From Novosphingobium piscinae (lineage in GTDB: Bacteria; Pseudomonadota; Alphaproteobacteria; Sphingomonadales; Sphingomonadaceae), in contig NZ_JACLAX010000010.1 of assembly GCF_014230355.1 (NCBI RefSeq), positions 1 to 64,000 on the forward strand: a DNA stretch of 64,000 nucleotides, given 5' to 3'. The notes under the pieces are model-generated. The model did no database searches. It was not told the DNA's origin and saw nothing but the letters and a program-made list of their open reading frames with translations. Shown in pieces: positions 14,867 through 23,953 of this stretch (positions are counted from its first letter, which is position 1; every line of letters begins with the position of its first letter). The translations under genes were made by a program, and so were the position numbers.

Positions 14867-15646
14867 TCAGCCGCGCGCCAGCCAGGCCGCGGTGACGAGG
14901 CCGGTCGCGATCACCAGTGGGCGTAGCGCCCCGGTCGGCAGACGGTCCAGCAGCGTCGCCCCGGCCAGGCTGCCGATCAGGCCGCCGAAGCCCAGGGGCG
15001 CGATCAGCCGCCAGTCGAGCGGGGCAGCGCCAAGCAAGACCATCACCGCGCCGAGGTTGATCAGGGCTACGAGCACGTTCTTGAGTGCCGTGCCGGACCT
15101 GCCGCGCCAGTCCGCCGCGGCCAGCAGCGCCAGCAGGAGGAAGCTGTTGCCCCCGCCGAAATAGCCGCCGTAGACCGCCAGCACGGCCAGGACGGGAAGG
15201 ACGGCAATGTCGCCGCGCGGTCCGCAGGCCGCTGATCGTTCCAGTCCGCAGCGCTCTCCGATTCGGCCGAACCATCCGCTGCCGGCATAGATCGCCGTGG
15301 CGGCCAGGATCAGCCAGGGAATCAGTCGGCGGAAGCCCACCGCGCCGGTCGCCAGCAGCAGCGCGGCGCCGCCCGCACCGCCGACCAGCGCTATCGCGAT
15401 GGCGCACCAGACGCGGGTAGGGCCCAGTTGCGGCGGGATCAGCGGCAGGCCGCGCAATCCAGCCGCGATCTGCCCCGGGCTGAGCGCCACGGTGGAGATG
15501 ATGCTGGCCAGCTTGGGATCGGTCCCCAGCGCGGTCAGTCCCGCCAGGGTGAGGATCGGGCCGCCGCCGGCCAGGGCGTTGATCGCCCCTGCCAGTCCGC
15601 CGACCAGGATCAGGCCAAGGCCGGGAGCGGGGGAGACCAGCGTCAC
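14867..15646 (-). CDS. TauE/SafE-family sulfite exporter
   Basis: A 259-residue integral membrane protein with about eight hydrophobic segments in two repeats. The first begins GLILVGGLAGAINALAGGGPIL, which matches the Gly-rich GxxAGxxxAxxGGGG start of TauE/SafE permeases; the second repeat carries YGGYFGGGNSFLLLALL. The family exports sulfite, sulfoacetate or related organosulfur anions. The start is GTG at 15646. It stands alone and runs in the same direction as the TonB receptor upstream, separated by 66 nt. It may link to the sulfite dehydrogenase at 42 kb (inference). Confidence 0.85.
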   Translation of the reverse strand: MTLVSPAPGLGLILVGGLAGAINALAGGGPILTLAGLTALGTDPKLASIISTVALSPGQIAAGLRGLPLIPPQLGPTRVWCAIAIALVGGAGGAALLLATGAVGFRRLIPWLILAATAIYAGSGWFGRIGERCGLERSAACGPRGDIAVLPVLAVLAVYGGYFGGGNSFLLLALLAAADWRGRSGTALKNVLVALINLGAVMVLLGAAPLDWRLIAPLGFGGLIGSLAGATLLDRLPTGALRPLVIATGLVTAAWLARG

Positions 15647-15712
15647 TGCCAGCCTGCCAAAAAGGGAACCGGTGGCGCCGAGCAGAGTGCCACCGGTTCA
15701 GGCAGGGTGGGC

Positions 15713-18283
15713 CTAGAAGGTGAGATTGGCCGAGAGATAGTAGTAGGCGCCGTTGAAGCCGAACTGGCCGGCATTGCGGGTGTAGGGCGTCTGGCCGTTC
15801 GAATAGGACGCGGCCTCCCCGGTGAAGCCGTTGCGCCGGGCGTTCCACTTGTCGGGATAGGTGTCGAAGATGTTGTTGCCGCCGGCGGTCAGCGACAGCC
15901 GGTCGGAGACCCGGTAGGTCACGTTGAGGTCGAACAGCGCCTTGCCCGAGAAGGTCTGGACGCAGCGGTTCTGAGCATCGCAACGCACATTGCTGTCGGC
16001 CGCGCTGAGCCCGGTGCTGAACGCCTTGACCGCGCCGAAGTAACTGCCGCGCGCGCCCAGCGTGAAGGCCCCCACATCGAGGTTGGACGAGAACAGGATC
16101 TTGGTGCGCGGTTGGGCCACCTCGATCAGTTCGATCGCGGTCAGCCCGATCAGCGGGGCGGCCTGGTTGGCTGCGGTGGCTCCGGCGATCAGGGCGGCCG
16201 GCGTGGCGCGCTGACGCAGCACCTTCGTCGCGGCATGGGTGCCGGCCAGGGTAATGCTCAGGCGGTTGCCGTTGTCGAACGGGATACGGTAGGTCGCCAC
16301 CACGTCGATCCCGCGGGTCCGGGTGTCGACCTGGTTGGTGAAGAAGCGGATCTCGCGCACGCCGGGGAACAGCGCCGCCACCGCGGGATAATTGGCGCTC
16401 AGGATGCCGTCGGTGATCGCGATGCGGTCCTTGATGTTGATCTGGAACGCGTCGATCGTGACGGTCAGCCGGTCGAAATCGCCGGTCAGGCCTGCGGCGA
16501 AGCTGTCGGAGATCTCGGCCTTGGGATCGGCGATGCCAAGTTGGGCCAGCCGCGGGTTGTCACTCGAGATCTGCTGGGTCTGCAGGATCAGGCCGTTCTG
16601 CACGGTCGAGGTGTTCACCCGGTTCCCCAGTTGCGCCAGCGACGGGGCGCGGAAGCCGCGGTTGTAGGAGGCGCGCAGGCCGAGGTTCTCGCTCAGCTTG
16701 AGGCGCCCGGCGAACTTGCCCGAGAGGTTGCCGCCGAAGTCGCTGTAGTTTTCGTAGCGCAGGGCCGCGGTGAGCAGCAGCCGTTCGGTTACATCGGCCT
16801 CGACGTCGATGAAGGCGCCGATGTTGCGGCGGCTGAGATCGTTCTCGTCCTGCGGGGCATAGCCTGGGCGGCCGTTGGTCGCCGGGGTCTTGCCCGAGGC
16901 GGTGAGCGGGCCGATCGCATAGGAGGCGGGATCGCCGCGGCGGACCTGGAAATTGTCGCGCCGCCACTGCGCGCCCATCGCGACGTTGAGCGAATCGAGG
17001 CCCAGCACCGAGCCGAAATCCTTGGACCCGGTGAATTCCACCACGTGCTGGGTGAAGGCGCTGCGGCCGATGTAGAACTCGGTCGGGCTGGCCGCGCCGA
17101 GCGAGGCGTTGACCGTATTGCTGGCCCACTGGTCGAGGTGATTGTGGCCCACCCCGTAACTGAGATCGAGGTCCCAGCCGGCGAGTTCGCCCTTGAGCCC
17201 GCCGTTGACTGACCAGTCGATCGACCGGCCCGGCAGGATCGGGACGTAGCCGTCCGGGTAGATCGTCAGGTTCGAGTTGGCGAAGGTGGCCGGGGCACGA
17301 AAGAACCCGAAGGCCCGGATGTCCTTGCGTGAATAGCCGCCGAACAGATAGGCGGTGACCGCATCGGACAGCGGCAGCTCGGAGTTGACGAAGGCCTGGT
17401 AGGTCCGGTTCTGGTTCTGGCCATAGTTGCCGACCACGAAGCTGCCCTGCGGATAGACCCCGCGATCGGCGCGGGGGTTGGCCGTGGTGTAGGGGAAGTT
17501 GGCGGTCGGCCCGGTGTAGTTTGTCGGCGTGGCGGGATAGAGCACCCCGTCGTAGGGGTCCGAACGGTTGGTCCCCTCGGTGTTGAAGTATTCCAGCGTG
17601 TAGTTCACGAAGCCGCCGTTCCCGCCCAGCTTGAAGCCCTGGCTCAGCATGGTGCGGATGGTGAAGCCGTCGCCCTCCTTGTTGAGCCCGCTGGTGATGT
17701 TGGCCGTGCCGCCCTCGCTGGCGTTGTTGAGCGTCAGGTTGATCACGCCGGCGATCGCGTCCGACCCGTATTGCGCCGCGGCGCCGTCGCGCAGCACCTC
17801 GATCCGCTGGACCGCGCCGCTGGGGATCGCGTTGAGGTCGGACACCACCGTGCCGAGACCGGGCGAGACATTGAGGTTGAGCGCCGAGAACTGGTGCCGC
17901 CGCTTGCCATTGACCAGCAGCAGCACCTGGTCGGGCGACATCCCGCGCAGCGAGGCGGGATCGGCGAAGTTGGTCGCGCCGTTCACGCCGAACTTGGTCG
18001 AGTTGAACGAGGGCGAGGTGAACTGCACCTGCTGGCCGAGGTCGACCTGCCCGGTGCTGCGCAGCTCGGCGCCCGAGACCACGTCGACGGCGACCGGTCG
18101 TTCGACATCCGTGCGGGGCTTGCCGCGCGAACCGATCACGGTGATGGCCGCCGCACCCGGATCGCCGGCCTCGGCGGTGTCGGCTGCCGGGCTGGCCTCC
18201 TGGGCCCAGCCCGCGGTCGGGGCGAGCAGCGCCGCCAGCGAGACGCCCAGCAGCGCCCGGCGGATGGTCTTGTCCTTGGTCAT
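15713..18283 (-). CDS. TonB-dependent outer-membrane receptor
   Basis: An 856-residue protein. The signal peptide (IRRALLGVSLAALLAPTAGWAQ) is followed by a plug domain (VAVDVVSGAELRSTGQVDLG, LLVNGKRRHQFSALNLN, IPSGAVQRIEVLRDGAAAQYGSDAIAGVINL) and a 22-strand barrel ending YYLSANLTF with terminal Phe. The start is ATG 18283 with GGGAGGT 8 nt upstream; the frame stays open beyond it, but that part is antisense to dctA. It lies 35 nt downstream of dctA and is probably co-transcribed, so it may bring in a carboxylate or carboxylate-chelated ligand that DctA then carries across the inner membrane (inference). Confidence 0.93.
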   Translation of the reverse strand: MTKDKTIRRALLGVSLAALLAPTAGWAQEASPAADTAEAGDPGAAAITVIGSRGKPRTDVERPVAVDVVSGAELRSTGQVDLGQQVQFTSPSFNSTKFGVNGATNFADPASLRGMSPDQVLLLVNGKRRHQFSALNLNVSPGLGTVVSDLNAIPSGAVQRIEVLRDGAAAQYGSDAIAGVINLTLNNASEGGTANITSGLNKEGDGFTIRTMLSQGFKLGGNGGFVNYTLEYFNTEGTNRSDPYDGVLYPATPTNYTGPTANFPYTTANPRADRGVYPQGSFVVGNYGQNQNRTYQAFVNSELPLSDAVTAYLFGGYSRKDIRAFGFFRAPATFANSNLTIYPDGYVPILPGRSIDWSVNGGLKGELAGWDLDLSYGVGHNHLDQWASNTVNASLGAASPTEFYIGRSAFTQHVVEFTGSKDFGSVLGLDSLNVAMGAQWRRDNFQVRRGDPASYAIGPLTASGKTPATNGRPGYAPQDENDLSRRNIGAFIDVEADVTERLLLTAALRYENYSDFGGNLSGKFAGRLKLSENLGLRASYNRGFRAPSLAQLGNRVNTSTVQNGLILQTQQISSDNPRLAQLGIADPKAEISDSFAAGLTGDFDRLTVTIDAFQINIKDRIAITDGILSANYPAVAALFPGVREIRFFTNQVDTRTRGIDVVATYRIPFDNGNRLSITLAGTHAATKVLRQRATPAALIAGATAANQAAPLIGLTAIELIEVAQPRTKILFSSNLDVGAFTLGARGSYFGAVKAFSTGLSAADSNVRCDAQNRCVQTFSGKALFDLNVTYRVSDRLSLTAGGNNIFDTYPDKWNARRNGFTGEAASYSNGQTPYTRNAGQFGFNGAYYYLSANLTF

Positions 18284-18318
18284 GTCCTTACCTCCCGTTT
18301 TTCTTGCTTTGTGCAGTC

Positions 18319-19668
18319 TCATTCGGCCGGACTGGGCGCGCCGGTAGGCATTGGCTCCAGGGGCTCCAGGGGCTCCGGTGGTGCTCCGGCCAGCGCCGCG
18401 GCGAGGCGGGAGCGGTCCAGCGCCTGCTCCCAGCCTGCCACGACGATCGCGGCTACAGCATTGCCGATACAGTTGGTCAGCGCGCGGCACTCGCTCATGA
18501 ACCGATCGACCCCGAGGATCAGGGCCATGCCGGCGACTGGCACCGCCGGGGTGATCGACAGGGTCGCGGCGAGGGTGATGAACCCCGCGCCGGTCACCCC
18601 GGCGGCGCCCTTGGAACTGATCATCGCGACCAGCAGCAGCGCGATCTGGTCCCCCAGCGACAGGTCCACCCCGGTGGCCTGGGCGATGAACAGCGCGGCC
18701 AGGGTCATGTAGATGTTGGTCCCGTCGAGGTTGAACGAATAGCCGGTCGGGATGACCATGCCGACGACCGGCTTGGCGCAGCCGGCCTGTTCGAGCTTCT
18801 GCATCAGCGCGGGTAGGGCGGCCTCCGAGGATGAGGTCCCCAGGACCAGCAGCAGTTCTTCCTTGAGATAACGGATCAGGGCGAAGACCGAGAAGCCGGC
18901 GAGGCGGGCGATCGTGCCCAGCACGACGACGACGAACAACGCCGAGGTGAGATAGAAGGTGGCGACGAGCTGCCCGAGGTTGAGCAGCGCCTGCGGACCA
19001 TACTTCCCGACGGTAAAGGCCATCGCCCCGAAGGCCCCCAGCGGCGCGGCCCGCATCAGGATGGCGACGAGGCGGAAGACCACGCGGCTCAGCCGCTCGG
19101 CCCCGGCGAGGATCGGTGCCGCGTCGGGGCCGCTGGTGGCCAGGGCCAGGCCGAACAGGATGGCCACGAGCAGGACCTGCAGGATCGATCCGTCGGTGAG
19201 CGCGGAGAGCGCCGTGGTGGGTATGATCGCGAGCAGGAAGCCGGGAATGGTCGCCTCGTGCGCCTTGGCCGTGAAATCCTTGACCGCCCCGGCATCGAGG
19301 CTGGCCGGATCGATGTTCATGCCCGCCCCGGGCTGGACCAGGTTGGCGACGATCAGTCCGACGACCAGCGCCAGCGAGGAGACGGCGAGGAAGTAGCCAA
19401 AGGCCCGTCCGGCCACCCGCCCGATCTGGGACGCATGCTGCAGGCCCCCGATCCCGGTGACGATCGTCAGGAATATCACCGGCGCGATGATCATCTTGAC
19501 CAGCTTCACGAAGCCTTCGCCCAGCGGCTGCAGCCGGGCGCCGAACTCGGGCCAGACCAGCCCGATCGCGATCCCCGCGGCAATGGCCACAAGCACCTGG
19601 GCATAGAGCCCGCGATACCACCGCGTACCGGCCGCTGGGCTCGTCATCTCGGCGGCTGGGTGGTCCAT
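18319..19668 (-). CDS. dctA: C4-dicarboxylate:cation symporter DctA
   Basis: A 449-residue member of the dicarboxylate/amino acid:cation (SDF) symporter family. The diagnostic segments are present: the Ser-rich re-entrant loop [20 protein letters not shown], the TM7 cation motif [18 protein letters not shown], and the TM8 region [19 protein letters not shown]. It has eight or so membrane helices and two hairpin loops. It imports succinate, fumarate or malate. It is divergent from dctB-dctD, which encode the matching sensor and response regulator, so dicarboxylate-responsive control is likely. A TonB receptor follows 35 nt downstream. Confidence 0.93.
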   Translation of the reverse strand: MDHPAAEMTSPAAGTRWYRGLYAQVLVAIAAGIAIGLVWPEFGARLQPLGEGFVKLVKMIIAPVIFLTIVTGIGGLQHASQIGRVAGRAFGYFLAVSSLALVVGLIVANLVQPGAGMNIDPASLDAGAVKDFTAKAHEATIPGFLLAIIPTTALSALTDGSILQVLLVAILFGLALATSGPDAAPILAGAERLSRVVFRLVAILMRAAPLGAFGAMAFTVGKYGPQALLNLGQLVATFYLTSALFVVVVLGTIARLAGFSVFALIRYLKEELLLVLGTSSSEAALPALMQKLEQAGCAKPVVGMVIPTGYSFNLDGTNIYMTLAALFIAQATGVDLSLGDQIALLLVAMISSKGAAGVTGAGFITLAATLSITPAVPVAGMALILGVDRFMSECRALTNCIGNAVAAIVVAGWEQALDRSRLAAALAGAPPEPLEPLEPMPTGAPSPAE

Positions 19669-19845
19669 GCGGTTCGCGTCATCCCCTCGGCGGTCGCTCT
19701 GGTGGGACCGCGCAGGGCAGCAGGATGCGCAGGACGCGGAGAACCGCCAAGTCCACGCGTACCGAAATAATAATCACCAAAATCATACACATGGCAGATG
19801 GCGACGGGAAACATTGGGCATTTTTCGACACAGACATGAATGGGA

Positions 19846-19863
19846 TGTGCAGAATTCTGCACA
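19846..19863. promoter_or_regulatory. 18-bp perfect palindrome in the dctA-dctB intergenic region
   Basis: TGTGCAGAATTCTGCACA is fully self-complementary and sits 180 bp upstream of dctA and immediately before the chosen dctB start. It resembles the dyad sites bound by NtrC/DctD-type activators (outer TGCA half sites). No sigma-54 -24/-12 pair was found near it. Regulator identity inferred from the neighbouring dctD. Confidence 0.55.
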
Positions 19864-21597
19864 ATGGGGTATGGCTGCGGCGTGGTAAGGCATACGGGCA
19901 AGATCGCGATCATCGCCGCGCTGGTCTGCGCGCTGGCCATTGCCCTGGTGGCCGGAAGCGTGGCGCGCCGGGTCGCGCTGGCCCGGTTCGAGGCACGCAC
20001 CCTCGCCGACGTCCGGCTGCGTCAGGCCCTGCTGGCCAGCGAGATTGCCCGGTTCCGCCTGCTGCCCCGCGCGCTTGCCGACGACCGCGACGTGGTCGCG
20101 GCGCTGCAATCGCCCACCGCGTCGGCCCAGCGCCGCCTCAACCCCAAGCTCGAGCGGCTGGCGCGCGAGCTGGGCGCCCCGGTGATCTACGTGATCGACC
20201 GCAATGGCACGACCGTAGGCGCGAGCAACTGGCGCGAGCCCAACAGCTTCGTCGGCCAGGCCTATGGCTTCCGGCCCTACTTCCGCGATGCCCGGCGCGC
20301 AGGGACGGGTGAGCAGTTCGCGCTCGGCAGTGTCAGCCGCAAGCCGGGGCTCTACCTGGCGACCCGTTCGGTCGAGGACGGGGTGGTGGTGGTCAAGCTC
20401 GAGTTCGACCTCGTCGAGGCCCAGTGGCGCGCCGCCGAGGGGATCACCTATGTGACCGACCGCAATGGGGTCATTCTTGTCTCCAGCCGGCCACAATGGC
20501 GGTTTGCCGCCACCCGGCCGCTCTCGGAGCGGGTGCGCCGGGCCGAGGAGGAGACCAGCGGGGTGAGCGCAATTGCCCGGGTGCCCTATCGCGTGCTGGG
20601 GGGCAACCAGGTCGTGCCGGTCGGCGAGGACCGCCGCTACCTGGTCGCTGCCACGCCGCCCGATGCCTCGGGCTGGCAGGTGAACCTCGCGCTGCCGCTC
20701 CAGCCGACGGTTGATGCCGCAGTGCGGATGACCCAGCTGATCGCCGGGCTGGTCGCCTGCGTGCTGTTCGGCATGGCCGCCGTGCTGGTCGAACGTGGAC
20801 GGCAGCGGCGCAGCCGTACCGCCCAGCTCGAGGCCGCCGTGGCCGAACGCACCGCCGAGCTGCGCAGCGAGATCGCCGACCGGATCGGCGCCGAGCAGCG
20901 CGCCGCCGAACTGCGCGAGGGTCTGCGGCAGGCCAACCGGCTGGCCACGCTCGGCCAGGTCACCGCCAGCGTCGCCCATGAGACCGCCCAGCCCGTGGCA
21001 GCGATCCGCAACTATGCCGCAGCCACCGGCCTCCTGCTCGACCGCGGCGAGGAGCAGGAGGCCCGCGCCAATCTTGCCGCGATCGCGCGGCTGGCCGACC
21101 GCATCGGCGCCGTGACCGCGCACCTTCGCGGTTTCGCGCGCAAGTCGGCCACCGGCAGCGAGGCGGTCTCGCTCGATGAGGTGCTCGACGGGGCCAGGCT
21201 GATCCTGAAGGAGCAGCTGTCGCCGATCGCGCTGCGGATTTGCTGCGCCGAGCTTGGGCTGAGGGTGCGCGGCGAGCGCGTCCGGCTCGAGCAGGTCATC
21301 GTCAACCTGCTGCAGAATGCCGCAGAGGCCCTGAAGGGGCGGGCCGATCCGGCGATCGACCTGACGATTGCGGCCGAGCCCGGCCGGGTGCTCCTGCAGC
21401 TGCGCGACAACGGGCCCGGGATCGACCCGGCGATCGCGCCGCAGCTGTTCACCCCCTTCGTCACCAGCCGTGCCGCCGGGCTCGGGCTCGGCCTGGTCAT
21501 CGCCAAGGATATCGTCGAGGAATTCGGCGGGACCCTGACGCTCGCGAACACCGCCAGCGGCGCCGGGTTCGATGTCGCGCTGGTCCGGGTGGCCTGA
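19864..21597 (+). CDS. dctB: Sensor histidine kinase DctB
   Basis: A protein of about 577 residues. An N-terminal membrane helix (IAIIAALVCALAIALVAGSVA) precedes a periplasmic double-Cache sensing domain (about 35-285, with IDRNGTTVGASNWREPNSFVG) and a second helix (LIAGLVACVLFGMAAVLVE). A coiled linker leads to a HisKA-like H-box (SVAHETAQPVAAIRNYAA) and an HATPase with N-box VIVNLLQNAAEAL, G1 LRDNGPGIDP and G2 GLGLGLVIAKDIVEEFGG. This is the DctB layout for sensing C4-dicarboxylates. The start is uncertain (ATG 19864 or GTG 19882); no clear ribosome site is seen. The stop overlaps the dctD start (TGATG). Confidence 0.9.
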   Translation: MGYGCGVVRHTGKIAIIAALVCALAIALVAGSVARRVALARFEARTLADVRLRQALLASEIARFRLLPRALADDRDVVAALQSPTASAQRRLNPKLERLARELGAPVIYVIDRNGTTVGASNWREPNSFVGQAYGFRPYFRDARRAGTGEQFALGSVSRKPGLYLATRSVEDGVVVVKLEFDLVEAQWRAAEGITYVTDRNGVILVSSRPQWRFAATRPLSERVRRAEEETSGVSAIARVPYRVLGGNQVVPVGEDRRYLVAATPPDASGWQVNLALPLQPTVDAAVRMTQLIAGLVACVLFGMAAVLVERGRQRRSRTAQLEAAVAERTAELRSEIADRIGAEQRAAELREGLRQANRLATLGQVTASVAHETAQPVAAIRNYAAATGLLLDRGEEQEARANLAAIARLADRIGAVTAHLRGFARKSATGSEAVSLDEVLDGARLILKEQLSPIALRICCAELGLRVRGERVRLEQVIVNLLQNAAEALKGRADPAIDLTIAAEPGRVLLQLRDNGPGIDPAIAPQLFTPFVTSRAAGLGLGLVIAKDIVEEFGGTLTLANTASGAGFDVALVRVA

Positions 21598-22922
21598 TGT
21601 CTGCCCCCGCCCCCAACCGTGTCGCCCTGGTCGAGGATGATGAGGACCTGCGCCGGTCGACCGCCCAGTTCCTGCGGCTGGGCGGGTGCGATGTCGTCGC
21701 CTTCGGCAGCCCGGCCGATGCCCTGGCCGCGCTGGACGACGCCTGGGACGGGGTGGTCGTTGCCGACGTGCGGATGCCGGGGATGACCGGGATCGAGCTG
21801 TTTCGCCGGTTGCGTGAGAAGGATGCCGAGCTGCCGGTGATCCTCATCACCGGCCACGGCGACGTGGCCATGGCGGTCGACATGCTCAAGGCCGGAGCCT
21901 GGGACTTCCTGACCAAACCCTTCGCCCCCGAGGCGTTGCTGGCGGCGGTCGAACGGGCCCAGCGCGCCCGCACGCTGGTGCTCGACAACCGCCGGCTCAA
22001 GGCCGAAGCGCTGTCCGACTACTCCTCGGTCCTGATCGGCAATTCTGCTTCGATCTCTCGATTGCGAGCAATGATCCCGGCGCTGGCCGACAGCGATCTC
22101 GACATCCTGATTGAAGGCGAGACCGGCACCGGCAAGGAGCTGTTCGCCCGCCTGCTGCACCGCGCCGGCAAGCGGCGGCGCTATCGCTGCCTGTCGGTCA
22201 GCTGCGCCAGCCTGCCCGATGCGCTGGAGGACGAGCTGTTTGGCCCCGGCGGCCCCTCCAGCATGCTCGCGGCCAACCGCGGCACTCTCATCCTCGATGA
22301 TCTCGATCTGGCCTCGGCCCGATTGCAGGGCCGGCTGGTCCAGGCGACCGAGGAGCGGGTGCTGCGCCCCGCCGGGAGCAAGGACCCGATCCCGCTCGAT
22401 CTGCGGATCGTCGCCACCGCCGGCACCACCCAGGGGCCGGCCCAGGCGGGGATCCTGCCCGCGCTGCTGTACCGGATCGCCGCGGTGCGGCTGTTCATGC
22501 CGCCACTGCGCGAGCGGCGCGAGGACATACCGATGCTGTTCGCCCACCATGTCGGCCTGATCACCGCGCGCCTGCGCCAGCCGATCCCGCCGATGACCGC
22601 GGCCGTCCGCGACTATCTCCACGATCATGACTGGCCCGGCAACGTGCGCGAACTGGTCCACTACGCCGAACGGTTCGTGCTCGGCCTGATCGAAACCGGG
22701 CCGCCCGCCGCGGTCGAGGCGGTCCGCCCGTCGCTGACCGCGCGGCTCGAGACCTACGAGCGCCAGGCCATCGTCGAGGCGGTGCTGGCTGCCGATGGCG
22801 AGGTCGGCAAGGCGATTGCCAGCCTCGGCCTGCCGCGCAAGACCTTCTACTACCGCGTCAACAAGCTGGGGATCGATCTTGCCGCGCTGCGCCAGGCCCG
22901 GCGGCCGCGCGGCCCGAGCTGA
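21597..22922 (+). CDS. dctD: DctD-like response regulator (AAA+, lacks the sigma-54 GAFTGA loop)
   Basis: A 441-residue protein. The receiver domain has the acidic pocket (VEDDED), phospho-Asp in VVVADVRMPGMTG, and Thr/Lys (VILITGHG, FLTKPFAPEA). The AAA+ domain has Walker A GETGTGKELFARLLHRAG and a Walker B-like TLILDDLDLA, and the C-terminal Fis-type HTH is KAIASLGLPRKTFYYRVNKLG. Between ELFG and the Walker B strand, where NtrC-family activators carry GAFTGA, the sequence is only PGGPSSMLAANRG. Without that loop the protein should not remodel sigma-54 holoenzyme, so it may work on sigma-70-type promoters, as reported for a few NtrC-family members. It is translationally coupled to dctB. Confidence 0.88.
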   Translation: MSAPAPNRVALVEDDEDLRRSTAQFLRLGGCDVVAFGSPADALAALDDAWDGVVVADVRMPGMTGIELFRRLREKDAELPVILITGHGDVAMAVDMLKAGAWDFLTKPFAPEALLAAVERAQRARTLVLDNRRLKAEALSDYSSVLIGNSASISRLRAMIPALADSDLDILIEGETGTGKELFARLLHRAGKRRRYRCLSVSCASLPDALEDELFGPGGPSSMLAANRGTLILDDLDLASARLQGRLVQATEERVLRPAGSKDPIPLDLRIVATAGTTQGPAQAGILPALLYRIAAVRLFMPPLRERREDIPMLFAHHVGLITARLRQPIPPMTAAVRDYLHDHDWPGNVRELVHYAERFVLGLIETGPPAAVEAVRPSLTARLETYERQAIVEAVLAADGEVGKAIASLGLPRKTFYYRVNKLGIDLAALRQARRPRGPS

Positions 22923-22955
22923 CCTTCGCCAGAACGCCAGCCGGCCTGGCCCTCC

Positions 22956-23849
22956 TCACTGGCCCTGCCAGGCGGCGCGGGTCGCGGCGAAAGCGGTTTC
23001 GAGCGCGTCGATCACCGCCCGGATCCGCGGCATGTGGCGCAGGTCCTCGTGCACCCCCAGCCAGATCTCGCGCAGCGGGGCGGCGCCCGGGCTGGTCAGG
23101 CGGACCAGCCCGGGCTCGCCATCGGCCAGCGCGCAGGGCAGGCATCCGAGGCCCAACCCGGCGCGCACGGCGGCCAGCTGGCCGTTGCGGTTGTTGGTGC
23201 GCACGGCCTTGCGCGCGCGCGGGAGCTGCTCCTCGAACCAGCGCACCTCGGTCAGGTGGGCCTGGTCCTCGAGCACGGTGACCAGGCTGTGCTCCCCGGA
23301 CTCGCTGTCCGGCGCCAGCGGATCACCATGCCGGGCAAGGTAGTCTTCGCTGGCATAGATCGCCAGCGCCGCCACCGTCATGCGTCGGCTGACCAGATCG
23401 GCGCCCTCGAACCGGGTCATGCGGATGGCAATGTCTGCCTCGCGACGCGACAGGTTGAACGAGCGTGGATCGCTCAGCACGTCGATGGTGATGCCGGGGT
23501 AGCGAGCATGCAGCGCAGCGATCGCGGGGGGCACCAGCCGCTCGGCGATCACCTCGACGGTGGTCAGCCGCACCACGCCCGAAAGGGCCACGTCGCGGCC
23601 CTGGACCGCGCGCTCGACCGCGATCGCCTCGGCCTCCATCCGCTCGGCATTGCCGAGCACGGCCTCGCCCAGTGCGGTCATCTCGTAGCCGCGCGGCGTC
23701 CGCTGGAGCAGACGGGCTCCGGCCCGTGCCTCAAGCGCCTCGAGCCGGCGGCTCATCGTCGACTGCCGGACCCCCAGCTCGCGCGCAGCGCCCGAGAGGC
23801 TGCGCGCCCGGGCAATCGCGAGAAAGCTGCGCACGTCGTCCCAGTCCAT
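22956..23849 (-). CDS. LysR-family transcriptional regulator
   Basis: A 297-residue regulator with a standard N-terminal LysR winged HTH (MDWDDVRSFLAIARARSLSG, then a recognition helix around RQSTMSRRLEALE) and a periplasmic-binding-like effector domain (from about 90). ATG 23849 is preferred because it matches the usual family start; a TTG start at 23882 would lie within the operator-like dyad. It is divergent from the dioxygenase/azoreductase pair and probably controls it. Confidence 0.9.
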   Translation of the reverse strand: MDWDDVRSFLAIARARSLSGAARELGVRQSTMSRRLEALEARAGARLLQRTPRGYEMTALGEAVLGNAERMEAEAIAVERAVQGRDVALSGVVRLTTVEVIAERLVPPAIAALHARYPGITIDVLSDPRSFNLSRREADIAIRMTRFEGADLVSRRMTVAALAIYASEDYLARHGDPLAPDSESGEHSLVTVLEDQAHLTEVRWFEEQLPRARKAVRTNNRNGQLAAVRAGLGLGCLPCALADGEPGLVRLTSPGAAPLREIWLGVHEDLRHMPRIRAVIDALETAFAATRAAWQGQ

Positions 23850-23864
23850 AGGCTTATCCGTTTT

Positions 23865-23902
23865 CGCATGGATGTTCTGCAAAATTAGCGAATATCCATG
23901 CG
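23865..23902. promoter_or_regulatory. Inverted repeat, candidate LysR operator
   Basis: CGCATGGAT (23865-23873) and ATCCATGCG (23894-23902) are perfect 9-bp inverted arms separated by 20 nt, in the divergent region between the LysR gene and the dioxygenase gene. Position and symmetry fit a regulator binding site; not tested. Confidence 0.55.
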
Positions 23903-23953
23903 TCTGTCATCGGAATAGCTCAAGTCCGTCCCGTTGATCCGCCGGAGCCTGCC

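Noticed and set aside
15428..17212. 594-codon plus-strand frame opposite the TonB receptor
   Set aside because: Shadow frame without signal peptide or motifs.
18284..19621. Minus-strand frame extending the TonB receptor to 1302 codons
   Set aside because: The extra part overlaps dctA on the same strand in another frame and is Arg/Pro-rich without domains; a ribosome site and signal peptide mark the real start at 18283.
19669..19863. Sigma-54 promoter before dctA
   Set aside because: No TGGCAC-N5-TTGC pair on either strand, in line with the missing GAFTGA loop in DctD.
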